Shown here one piece after another: positions 49,517-60,291 of a stretch of 64,000 nt of DNA; the first letter of the stretch is position 1, and every line of letters starts with the position of its first letter. The stretch comes from Thamnidium elegans (taxonomy: Eukaryota > Mucoromycota > Mucoromycetes > Mucorales > Mucoraceae), in NCBI GenBank assembly GCA_025201345.1, contig JAIXMG010000014.1, forward strand, positions 496,001 to 560,000. The letters run 5' to 3'. The position numbers and the translations under genes are program-made. Below the pieces are notes generated by a model that saw nothing but the letters and a program-made list of their open reading frames with translations, was not told the origin of the DNA and made no database searches.

Positions 49517-51446
49517 ATGAAGTTTTCATTACCGTTCTATAAAAGTGGTCGTAAACCGATCTTTTTAAAACCTAGATCCTCTTCGACCTATGTTCTAGTC
49601 ACAGTTTCGATTGCGATGTTAGTTAATGTATGTATTACTTTACAATACAATTAAACTATCTAATTTAATATTATTATAGATGCTTGCGTACAGTTTGATT
49701 GTTCCGATAGGTATAAAGACATCATAATTTCAATCCGAATATTGTTCATTAATATTTAATTTTTTATAGTTCCTTTTATTGTCGATGCTCTAAATCGAGG
49801 ATTACCTGTAGACTCTGGAGGGAACCCATATGATTCACATGTGCAAGATGACGCCGAAACTTCTAAAAAGACAGGTATCATGCTAGCATTTTTTGCGGTC
49901 GGTCTACTTATTGGGTCCCCTATATTCGGGTATATGGGTATGATATATATATATATCTAATCTCTTTAGCGTTTACTAATATTTCTTTATTAGGTGATCG
50001 TATAAAAAAACGTAAGATACCTATGTTAATGGGTATTGGTGGTATGATTATTTCTACTTTACTCTTTCTCTTTATCGATAAGTATTATCAATTTTTGATT
50101 GCAAGAGCTTTACAAGGATTTGCAGATGCGAGCGTATGGACCTTGGGTATGGCTATGGTTGCTGATGCTTATCCTATTGAAGAACTTGGAAGTAAGGTTA
50201 GTTGTAAATAAAAACATATGTAGTATAATATTTTAAAAAGAAAAAATAGATGAGTAAAGTACTACTAAGTTATTCGATTGGTCTTGTTGCCGGTGCACCT
50301 ATAGGAGGAGGTATGAAACTTACGAAAAAATTTCTATACATATACTAAATATTTTTTCTTGTCACTATTAGGTCTTTACCAGCATTTCGGATATAAAGCG
50401 CCTTTTATATTCGTTATTGTACTAGCAGGTGTCGACTTTATTTTACGTCTTTTAATGGTTGAGAAGAGTGATTGCCTTCCTGAATGGTTAGAAAATAAAG
50501 AAATAGAAATGCCAGCAAAAGATGAAACTATAATAAATGAAGAGGTTACGATCGGTCAAGATAATGAAACAAGTACTATTTCTACCTCAAATGCCGAACT
50601 TCCAGTAAAAAATCGGGTCAGTACATGGACGTTAATTTCACAACCCAGATTAATTGCCGCCGCTCTTTTAGCGTTTGCCAATGGTATCATCTATAATGTT
50701 TTTGAGGTAATACTAATAATAATAAAAAGTAAAAATCCTGTACTATATTAACCTTATTTTAGCCTACCTTAACAGTAAAGCTTTCAAAAGAATTTGGCTT
50801 AAACGCTAGTCAAATCGGTCTCGTCTTTCTTGCTCAAATGATCCCTACATTTGTTTCAACGCCTCTATCTGGTTGGATTCACGACCGGTATGGCCCAAAA
50901 ATTGTTTGTATTACAACAATGCCGCTTTGTGCTTTGTTTATGATACTCATGGGGACTCAAAATCAAGATTCGCCAGGCGGTGTGGCACCATTAATTGTTT
51001 TGTTTGCTTTGCAGGGATTTACAGCATTTGCATTCTTAACACCTGCGCTCCCAGAAATCGCTCACGTAGCACAAATAGAAGGTGGGAAAGTAGGTGATAG
51101 TGGAACTGGAAGAAGTTTTTCGATATTTAACATGGTAAATAGTTATAGTACGCATATATTAGTATACCTCTAACATTATTTTTATTGCTACTACTACTAC
51201 TATTACTATAGGCATTCGGTGTTGGTGCACTTATAGGTTTGTGCAAGTTATAGATTCAAATTAAAGAAATATACTAAAATACGATATATAGGTCCTCTTT
51301 TAGGTGGGTTTCTATATGGAGAAATCGGCTTTTTTTATCTCTGTGTAGTCATGGCCAGTTTTCTAGTGATTTGTATACCATATATATATTTTTTTATAGG
51401 TGAACCTGGTAAAATTATTGACTATAGAGGCGCAGCAAAGAAATAA
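49517..51446 (+). CDS. Major facilitator superfamily transporter, 486 aa
   Basis: Nine exons: 49517-49627, 49680-49710, 49770-49937, 49994-50196, 50250-50310, 50372-50706, 50763-51134, 51212-51236 and 51292-51446. They join in one frame to a protein of about 12 hydrophobic segments, the usual MFS size. The loop between helices 2 and 3 shows the motif-A-like GYMGDRIKKRK, the pseudo-symmetric loop in the second half GWIHDRYGPK, and helix 4 an IARALQGFADA motif. A polar central loop (EWLENKEIEMPAKDE...) separates the halves. The style suggests the drug:H+ antiporter-1 / vesicular amine transporter (SLC18-like) branch, so proton-coupled export or vacuolar uptake of organic cations is possible. 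Substrate is unknown. One exon is only 25 nt. Confidence 0.85.
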
Positions 51447-51686
51447 CCTCATCTATTACTACCTTTTTTACCTGAATACATGTAATTAGTAATAAAAAAA
51501 AACGTCTACCCTATCCATTACGTCATTGTGGTTGGTGCTTTTTCATCTTCAGCATTTTTTATAATGCAACAGCCCAATTGGTTTATAAAGTGCGATAAAA
51601 AAAAATACTGGAAAAAGGGGCTGGGATTATTCCTCCTTTTTACCTTTTTTCCCTCTAGTTTATACCCTTTTTTTTTAAAAAAAAAC

Positions 51687-52662
51687 ATGACCTTTAAACA
51701 AATCTCTGAACAAGATTGCTGGTTCGTCATTGGCGCCCATCAAGCTGGTGCTACAGAAAGACAATGCTCAGAGCTCTCTGGTCTCTCAAAGACCGTTACT
51801 CACAACATCATCCACAATTTCAAGAAACTAGGTTCTCCCCATGCTTCCAAGCTATCCGTCGTTGCTTTACTCAATAATACCCAACGTAAGTTAAATTATA
51901 TTATAAACAAAACAAAAAAAGTTAAATACGATTGGTAACGATTTTTCTTCTCTTTCGTTGCTTAGCAACTAATAAACGTAAAAACGATGAAATCTCAAAG
52001 GTACACCTGATAACAAACAAAAGCAAAAAAAAAAGGGGGGGGAGAAGCGGGGAAAGAAAGAAATATATTAATGTTTACTGTATAGAATGAACCCACAAAG
52101 CCTCGCAAGAGAGGAAGACCTCGTAAGCCATTGGAAGCGCCCTTTTTCACTGAGGCAATTGTTCGCAATGCTTTATTGGAGGCTAGAATGGATCAGGTAA
52201 GAAATAGTATATATGCAAATATAGAGTATGTCTTGTGGTTTCTCATCACGTGAAATAATTAATATATAGAAATCAACTACATACTCACCTAATTTATATC
52301 CATTGGATCGACTTAATACACCACCTAGCGATGGAGAACAGCATCATACACAAAAGAGACAAAGGCGTGGTTCATCCATTATCACAGAGGATTTACCTCC
52401 TACACCTCATTCAATCGTAGCAATGGATGATACATCAGATGAAGAGACTGAAACTACTAATGAATGGCAAGTTGAAGATGATGAACAGTTATTGGCACAT
52501 GTATTAGGTGTACCATTAAATAATTTTAAGTGGAAGAAGGTGGAAACTCAATTTGGTGATAGGCATATGGCAAAGATGTGTTCTGAACGTTGGGAGTTTT
52601 TAAAGAAGCAGTTAATTAAAGATATGCGTGCAATTGTAAAAGAAAAAGACTGTTTGCTGTAA
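51687..52662 (+). CDS. Putative nuclear regulator: transposase-like HTH, AT-hook and Myb/SANT-like domain, 245 aa
   Basis: Four exons: 51687-51885, 51966-52000, 52086-52196 and 52270-52662. Residues about 7-50 form a helix-turn-helix (AGATERQCSELSGLSKTVTHNII) like the DNA-binding end of Tc1/mariner-type transposases. A canonical AT-hook core (KRGRPRKP) follows at about residue 85. The C-terminal ~55 residues (EWQVEDDEQLLAHVLG, then FKWKKVETQFGDRH, CSERWEFLK) look like a Myb/SANT repeat with its spaced tryptophans. No DDE catalytic domain is present, so it is not a transposase; a DNA-binding regulator derived partly from one is likely. The start codon follows a T9A9 tract (51668-51685). Target genes are unknown. 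Confidence 0.6.
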
Positions 52663-53069
52663 TTATTAATAAATATACGTATATACACACATATATATAT
52701 AAAAAGATAAAGATAAAAAGGGAGAGGGAGAGGAAGAAGAAGAAAAAAAAAAGTATTGTTATCCATCCGCACATTGGACGATCTTTTTATTGTGTTACAA
52801 AATAATTCGAGTGTAACCAAGCTCAACGTGCAAGTTAACCAAATTATAACAACTAGGCATGGTTTAATCAATGTCAGTGCTCCCATAAAAAAATCCAATA
52901 AAAAAAATATATATCATTCTATTTTATATCGTTATACTTTCCTTTTTACTTTTTCTTTTATACCCTTTTTACCTTCCTTTTTCAATTCTACTTTTTTAAA
53001 AGTAGTTTCTTTTTTTTTCCGCCCTTTTTTTTTTTTTTTTTTTTTTTTTCTACCTTTGCCACTCCAGTC
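52663..53069. other. Intergenic DNA with long pyrimidine tracts
   Basis: About 400 bp with a purine-rich run (52700-52753), then T-rich sequence ending in a long T tract at about 53022-53049 just before the next start codon. No gene was seen. Confidence 0.5.
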
Positions 53070-54497
53070 ATGAGAAGGACCCAGTGGCAATTGTCCCTTT
53101 TATTTTGTATTGTAGCAGCTTTATTTGTTTCAATAGGTAAATGATTATATATATACATATATATATAAACCTGTATATTAAATTTTATTTTATTTCCTAC
53201 TAGTTAATGCTCAACAATCAAGTAAGTTTTTAAAAATACTAGATCGAAAAAAAAGAAAAAAAACCTAACCTCCTTTTTTTTTATAGTTGAAAAAAGCTCC
53301 GTAAAATCAATCAAAACTACTACCACCACCACTAAACATAATAAACATACTCACAGTAGAAAGTTCCAACATACAACTACCATCAATAACTGCACCTTAG
53401 CTTCTATCCAACGCAGCAAATCACTCAGCGCTACTAAGACCACCAGTACTAGATTACCACATACCCAAACCATCTATGTCTGTTCTAAACGTAAAAACCA
53501 TGTAACAAAACATGGTAAGCAACACCATAAAAAGAAAGCTACCACCACCACCACCACTCGTCGTTCTACTCACCACTCCAAGAAAAAGTCCCTTACCAAA
53601 AAATCAACCTCCACTAAAAAGAAGACTACTAAAAAGACTACTACTAAAAAGACTACTACCAAAAAGACTATTACCAAAAAGACTACTACCAAAAAGACTA
53701 CTACTACCAAAAAGACTACTACCAAAAAGCCCACTAAAAAAACTACGACCACTAAATCCAGTAGCACTGAAGTAGAGAAGTCTAATCTCCCAACCACTAC
53801 AGAAGAAGCATTACCTACTCAAGCTTACTCAAATAGTGATGATAGTAACAGTGATGATCAATTTATTGGCGCTGCTTTACCTACTCAACAAAAGCCTGCT
53901 CCTTCTGCTGTTGATATTGCTCCTGTTGCTCCTGCTGCTCCCGCTCCAGCTGCTAACAACTCTCCAAAGGATAATAATAACCAAGTGAATGCTCAAACTG
54001 TTGAAACAACTGAAACCAGTGATGCCGAACCTCAAAGTAAGGTGATTGGTGTCTCCGTTGGTGCAGTTGTAGGTTGTATTGCAGCAGTTGGTTTAGCCGG
54101 TATGTTTATCTATAAACGTCGTGAGCGTACCACACACGATCAAGACGTTGAAGATATGAACCAAACCAGTGGAGTCAACACTCGTTGGAGAACTCAATCT
54201 TTTATGGCGGTTGTTGCTGGTGCAGTTGCAAAACTTCCTAAACGCAGTAACTCGACCTCTTCCAATAACGGCGATAGTACTGGCGGCGTATTAGGCTCCA
54301 TTCGACGTGCTGCCAGTAATGCTTCCAGATCACTTTCTGTTCGCTCTAAAGGAAGTTCTCGCTCTAGCGTTCAAAGTTATGGTATTGCTGTTTCAGGCCC
54401 TGTTCCCGCAATTGCTCGTATTGATGGAGATCAAGCTCAATATTATGGTGAACCTTCAAGTCCTACCACTGGTACACATCATACACATGCTTATTAG
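53070..54497 (+). CDS. Type I membrane protein with Lys/Thr-repeat stalk, 431 aa
   Basis: Three exons: 53070-53136, 53204-53221 and 53287-54497. The N-terminus is a signal peptide (MRRTQWQLSLLFCIVAALFV, cleavage likely after VNA). The ectodomain is dominated by Thr, Lys and Ser, with a tandem KKTTT-type repeat at 53617-53750, then an acidic/Ser part and a Pro/Ala stretch (APVAPAAPAPAA). One helix follows (VIGVSVGAVVGCIAAVGLAGMFIY) with stop-transfer KRRER and a ~120-residue Ser-rich cytosolic tail. This is the general plan of fungal wall-stress sensors and mucin-like proteins, where Thr/Ser would be O-mannosylated; no specific family was recognised. The heavy lysine content is unusual for such a stalk. 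Confidence 0.65.
53617..53750 (+). repeat. In-frame Lys-Lys-Thr-Thr-(Thr) coding repeat
   Basis: A 12-15-bp unit (AAAAAGACTACTACT or AAAAAGACTACTACC) is repeated about nine times with small changes in unit length, always in frame, encoding alternating KK and TT/TTT. One unit has Ile in place of Thr. Copy number is likely to vary between strains. Confidence 0.8.
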
Positions 54498-54589
54498 ACT
54501 TTTTCCCTTTAATAATAATAATAAAAAATATATATTATATATATAATAGGACTTTTAAATAAGTGTAGTACGAAATAGAATTAATTTTA

Positions 54590-54990
54590 TTATTCTGTTA
54601 CTGAAGAATGTACAATTATTCTTGTATTCAACTCTTCTTTTGTCATATAATCATCACCATATTGCCATGGTTGTGGTCTAGTCTTTCTTCGATTCGATTT
54701 TTGCAGTTGTTGTTGTAAAATAGCATCTGCATTTACCATCATGGCGTCCTTGGTACCTCGTCTCTGTAAGCCGAGAATGGATTTACAAGTACGCGTGATG
54801 ACATTAATTGCATTACACTCTTGCGCACACCAGGCAGTAAATTGTGATAACTCTAGCGCTAAATCAATAAAATACGGAGCAATTATTTCCTCCTGCTTAT
54901 GTCGTAGTAATAAAATCCCTTCGTTTCTATTGATACAGTCTGCATCTAATTTATCGTCCACCTGTTTCGTAAACCTCGAGTATTAGTATA

Positions 54991-55026
<36 letters not shown>

Positions 55027-58000
55027 GTGGTTACTTTTTACGGTTACTTACAGATACAAAATTAATAAAGTTCATAAAATGGTGTGTATTGTTCTACATT
55101 ATAATTTTTTTAAGATTAATTGTTTTCTTCATTTCTTGGACTTCTTTTTTTTACCTGAACAAATTCATTTAAACGAACCATCCAGGGTTCCTTTGCATTT
55201 TGCTCAATTGAACTATGACTGGCTAAAGTCATTAAACACTTTGCTATCAAAGTTAATGTACGACACGTTTTTGTATCAGGGTGATCTAAATATTATATTA
55301 GTTCAAATATTGTGCAACCCGCAACTTGATATTCTCACCTTGAACAAGTCCAAATTGTTTAGGAGAAATAATAGCGGGGCAAATCCATCTCAGAAAGATA
55401 AACCCACTTTTTTTTTTAAGAAAAATTAATATAAAAATGGCACTATCATCTTTTTTCATATATTTTACCTAACACAAGTATATCTAGCTACTTGATGATG
55501 TCTATCCAATGTTTCTTTACCTAAATCAAACTTTTTTACAATAGCAGATTGTAAATGTCCAAAAATACGCCGGAGTTCACTATATATGAAGAGAAATCAA
55601 TTAAAGAAATAAAATATACGAAAAAAAACCTATACTTTACATTGGACACTTTGTTTTCGCCTTTTGAATACCTCCCCAAATAGATCTAACAAGATCAAAT
55701 AGTTCAACACAATTGGCAAGCGTATTCTCCATAGTACTATTTGATAATCGTGCTGATTCAACCTACGCTTTTATGTCAAAAACAAGCTATTTTACTCTTT
55801 TTTTTTTCTTTCTTTTTACCTCAATATGTAGGCTAAATTTACATATCTTTTGAATGGTAAATTGAAGTGCCTCTTCCAAGAATTCCTTTCCACTCATTTT
55901 CATATAATTATCGATTACCTTTGTAAAAAAGGAATTCCCTCTAAAAGTGCACATGTTTTTAGTTTCTGTTTCTTCCTAAAAAAGTAACTACTTTTTACCT
56001 AAAAAGAATATTCACATCGTCTAAAAAAAAATGGCTGAGTTAAAAAAAAAGTAGTTACTCGTGTATAACAACAAATCTTACCTGAACTTAATGAAGATAC
56101 TTCATAATCAATCAATGATTTAATCCATGTCAATGTCAATCCCATACCTTCATAGATCCTTAGTAAATTTCTAGCTAATCCTTGTACATCTGATGTTTTT
56201 CTAGCCATATCATATATTATATCATGTCTAAACTCCGTCAATACATCCATGAGTGGTTGATATACATCTAATGAAAACACTTGATGTTCCTCCAACAACA
56301 ATCCAACTCTTAATTGACCTAAAGAGCCAGAACTAGAACCTAAACTTGCCAAAGAAGCAAATCCCCTATTTCTACTTTCCTTTCTCACCTCATACCACTC
56401 CTCACCTATCACATTTGACATCTCCATTTGGCCTACCGGTAAGAACACTGTACCATACACAGTCTCGCGATCATTCTTACTACTTCTTGAGTAAATTGTA
56501 ATTGTTAATCCGTATTGCATCTTACTAATATCACTAAACATAAACTCTTCTCTCCAAAACAAATCTGGCGTCTTTTTTAAAGAACCTGTTAAACCTCGTA
56601 TTTCATTATCAATGACAATATCACAATAGAGTTCGCTATGCACTGAGTCCTTATGACTCACTTGAAATCTCCTTCCTTCTGAAATACGGATTGTTAAACT
56701 ATAGATGGTACGTAATGGAGTAGTAGGTTGCTGACACGCGCGTTTAAGTCGTACAAGCCATGCATCTCGTTGTACTTTACTGCATGTCATTAAATGGTAC
56801 GTCTCCGAAGGTCGAGGTCGAATGACAATACAGTACCTCATATGATCAATTGAATCTGAAAACGGGTAAATATCTTGTGGTGAAAGTGTATCTAGTTGAA
56901 TTGGGCAATGAAAAAAAGCATTCTCATCCTACTTTCAATTATTATTATCAAGTATATATATATATATATATATTACAGTTACCTTTTCGGTTTCCAAGTG
57001 AAGCAAGCCGTTTTCAAACAGTTGTACATGAAGTACACATAGTGTGCCTGTATGATGTGAAGTGCAACTTAATTTGCTTATACATAATTCTATATAGAAA
57101 CATCAGTACTTGTCTTTTTTTCTTTTTATTTTTCTTTTGTTATTAACTTACTATGGATTCGAAACAATCCTGTCATAATTACATTAGATTGATTGATAAT
57201 ACCATTAGATATATTACAGCAATTTATAGGACATTCTGTAACGACTCGAGGATACCCGAGTAATAATTCGCCGTTACTATTTTCTCCGTTATTAGCGAAA
57301 TGTGTTGGTGAATTTCTTACGGCCTATTTAAGGGATTATTAGTTGATTATGCATAATGCAACCTGTATAACCTTACAGTAGTCATATTGGCTTCCATCTT
57401 TTTATAATGTATCAAATCCATCGTGGTAGAAGCTCCAAAGCTAGGCTTTTTACTTAGAAAAGCTCTATTATTAGTATGTGCACTAGAATGACGAGGATGA
57501 GGAATCTATGTGTTTTTTTAAAGAAAAGATTAAAAAAAAAAAATTACATTTTCTTATTTGGTATTACTTACAGAACTCTTTCTGGGAATAGGTTGATTAG
57601 TTTTTTTACTACTTATAGTAGATTGTTGTTGCTGCTGAGGGTTCCAAGATCTCAGTGCTTGTAACCAATTTGAGAAATCAATTGCAGTTTCGGTTTGAAG
57701 ATTTAGACTAACAAAAAATACGAGTTAAAAAAAAGAGAGAGAGAATAAAGAGAATAAAGAGAAATAAAAGAGAAAATCATTTACATGTTACTGGTTCCTG
57801 CAGAACTGATTTGAATTACAAAATCGCGCTTATCCGTTTCTGATGCATGAACAATCGCACACTTTAAATTAGAAACAATAACTGTCGTCTATTAATGTAT
57901 ATATTAGCTCTTCTTCTAGCACAATGGTTACAACTTACTGATGCATCCTTGTATTGTTTAAGATGTCCATCTTCTTTTGATATATAAAAATAATACCTAA

Positions 58001-59882
58001 TACAAAAAAAAAAAGTTTTTTGTTGTAAGTGCCACACACACACACACAAATTAAGTATCTCTTTTTTTTTTTTTTACCTTTCCCATTTGCCTTCTTTATT
58101 ATGATTAGCATCCTTGTTACTATTAATTCCATTTGTACAATTACTATTGACTCCAGCTGACTTTTTCTTTGTTAACAGGTAGCCTTTAGCACTCATTTGT
58201 GATCCAGTCAACGAAAGTGGATTTGTAGTCGATAATAAGGAATCTAAACTATTATACCTTTGCTACAAAAAAAAAAAAAAAAAAAAAAAAAAGTCAAAAA
58301 CAGTTGGCTCAAAGTAGTTATTTTTACATACTACCACTCTTGGCTTGTTTAAAAAAGTAAATGGTATAAGTGAGGTAGGTGAAGAAGGTCTTGACCTTAT
58401 CATAAAGTTTTCATTGGGCGGCTTTAACGAGTTCTTTAAGCAACTATAATAAGAAGCTAATTTTTCTTGGATATAATAAGACAAACGTTCATTATTTAAC
58501 TACATAAGAGGGTTAATAACGTCAATTTTAAAATAATAGTTGATATTTCAATATTTACTTCATTATAGTCTTCAAATGAAGAACGTGGAAATGGCGAACT
58601 AGACCGTTCTTCAGTACTACTGTGGCTACTACTGGCACTACTACTGCTGGTGGACTTTTTCGAATTAACATCGTATACAAAATCAGTTGAAATCAATACT
58701 AGTTCTTCAAGTGTCTTTAAATTACGATGTTTATCCGATTGTAACCCTTCAAATAATGGTGTCAACTACCAAAAAGAGAAAAATGAGGGTATAAACATAA
58801 GGGAAATTTTATGTGGGGGTTTTTTTTTCTTTTTTACCTTGTCATTAACTAGCGTTCGCGTGGCTCTAATTAGATTATTGAGGGCATAAATGTACTCCAA
58901 CAGAACTTTGCATAGTGATCTTTTGGCTACATAGAGACCAGTACTGATTTCCTATTATTTGTGAGTGTTAGTTCAATTTATAACCTGTGCGGTTTTGACT
59001 AAACATACGTCTAATGTCTTGCTATTGGCTTGTGAAGATTTTAATTTTTGTGTGGCACAGTAGTTGTTTGATAATTGAACTTGCTTTGCTCTACAGGCAT
59101 TAATATTGGTTTCAAAGTGCTATAAAAATGGAAGTTTAGTGTCTTAAATAGTTTTATATCGGTCTTTTTTTGTACCGTTAATGTTTCCTTGATTTTTGAT
59201 CCATGATCACGTAAATAAGCTATATATTAACCATTAGAATAGAGTTTTTTTTAATTATTACTGTATACTTGCGTAGAATAGATCGAATATCTTGATTGTC
59301 CCATACTTCCTCATCAATCGATTTGTTGTCACTAGGCCAGTTTAAGTTATTACACTCTTCCGCTGTATAAAAAGGCTCGTTGAGTACAAGCTTTGTTTGG
59401 TCGTAGAGTAATGCAATGGATTTACTATAGGCTATCTCTAATTGTCTGCATTGTTCGATTTTTTCCAGCCAGGTCAAGTAATGATATAACCAGGTCTCTA
59501 AACAAGATAAGTATTCGTGAAATACTGGTGAATCAATCCAAATATCCTCGTACAAAATGTCTGAAGATAGATCCAACATTGGTATATCGGGGTGTAATAA
59601 ATTATTTACTTGGTTTGATACCATGGTCTTTCGACCTGGTATAGCAATACTTGTTTCATCATCGCCACTACTGCTACTGCTACTACTGGCTGTATGTATG
59701 CTACAGTTACTAGTAGTATCATCTTCTTCTTCACAAACTACTTGATTGGAAGTTATCCATGATTGTTGAATAGATGATAAACTAAAAGAAGACCTTGGTA
59801 GTCTTGCTGACATATCATCATCGTTATCATCATCATCATCTATATGAATTAAAGGTACACTACTTGAACGTGATTGATCCAT
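54590..59882 (-). CDS. Ras GTPase-activating protein with BAR-like, two PH, C2 and RasGAP domains, about 1,310 aa
   Basis: About 22 exons on the minus strand, from the start codon at 59882 to the stop at 54590. Exon 1 (59273-59882) is acidic, Ser-rich, then helical (ETWLYHYLTWLEKIEQCRQLE); helical exons to about 58500 resemble a BAR fold. PH 1 spans GYLLTKKK to FSNWLQALRSW; PH 2 spans STLCVLHVQLF to RDAWLVRLKRA. A C2-like part follows (EEFMFSDIS, VYGTVFLPVGQME). The GAP domain has the arginine-finger loop NILFRGNSFFTK, the FLRWICPAIISPKQF block, and HPDTKTCRTLTLIAK. Such proteins speed GTP hydrolysis on Ras at membranes; PH-C2-GAP recalls the DAB2IP/SynGAP type and yeast Bud2. The likely substrate is the Ras encoded at 63.1-64.0 kb, by proximity only. 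Intron 1 seems to be GC-AG and exon 15 is 22 nt. Confidence 0.88.
54985..55026. repeat. Long T homopolymer inside a RasGAP intron
   Basis: A run of more than 30 T at about 54991-55024 lies in the last intron of the minus-strand RasGAP gene, where it reads as poly-A. Confidence 0.8.
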
Positions 59883-60291
59883 AATATATGTATATATTTT
59901 TAAAGAAAAAAAAAAGAAAAGAAAGAAGAAGAATACACTTCTATATAAAAAAGGGGTCTTTGATTAACAACAGTGTAAATCTAACCCCTATTTTTTTTGT
60001 TGTTGTTGTTTTTTTTATATTTATATATTTATTTACTCCTCATCGATAATAATTCTATTACCAACTATTTCTCTCCTTTTCTTCTTCTTTACACTTGTGT
60101 ACTCTCACATACTGACTCTTTTAGTAGTTATATACCCATATATATATATATATATCCATTCATTTTTTATATCATATATATTACTGCTATTTTTTGTTCT
60201 CTTTTTTTTCTTTTTTTTTGTCTTCAAAAAAAAAAAGTACCTATAACTCAAAAAAAAGAGAGAGAGTGTGTGTGTGTGTGTGTGTGTATAA
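59883..60291. promoter_or_regulatory. Shared divergent upstream region of RasGAP and RasGEF
   Basis: The two start codons lie 409 bp apart and point away from each other, so both promoters must lie here or within the genes. The region has poly-T/poly-A blocks, a TATATATATATA run (about 60140-60153), and near the RasGEF start an AG-then-GT dinucleotide stretch (60257-60288) that would lie in the RasGEF leader. Confidence 0.6.

Noticed and set aside
53570..53797. Val/Leu/Phe-rich minus-strand ORF
   Set aside because: It is the complement of the KKTTT repeat and has no independent support.
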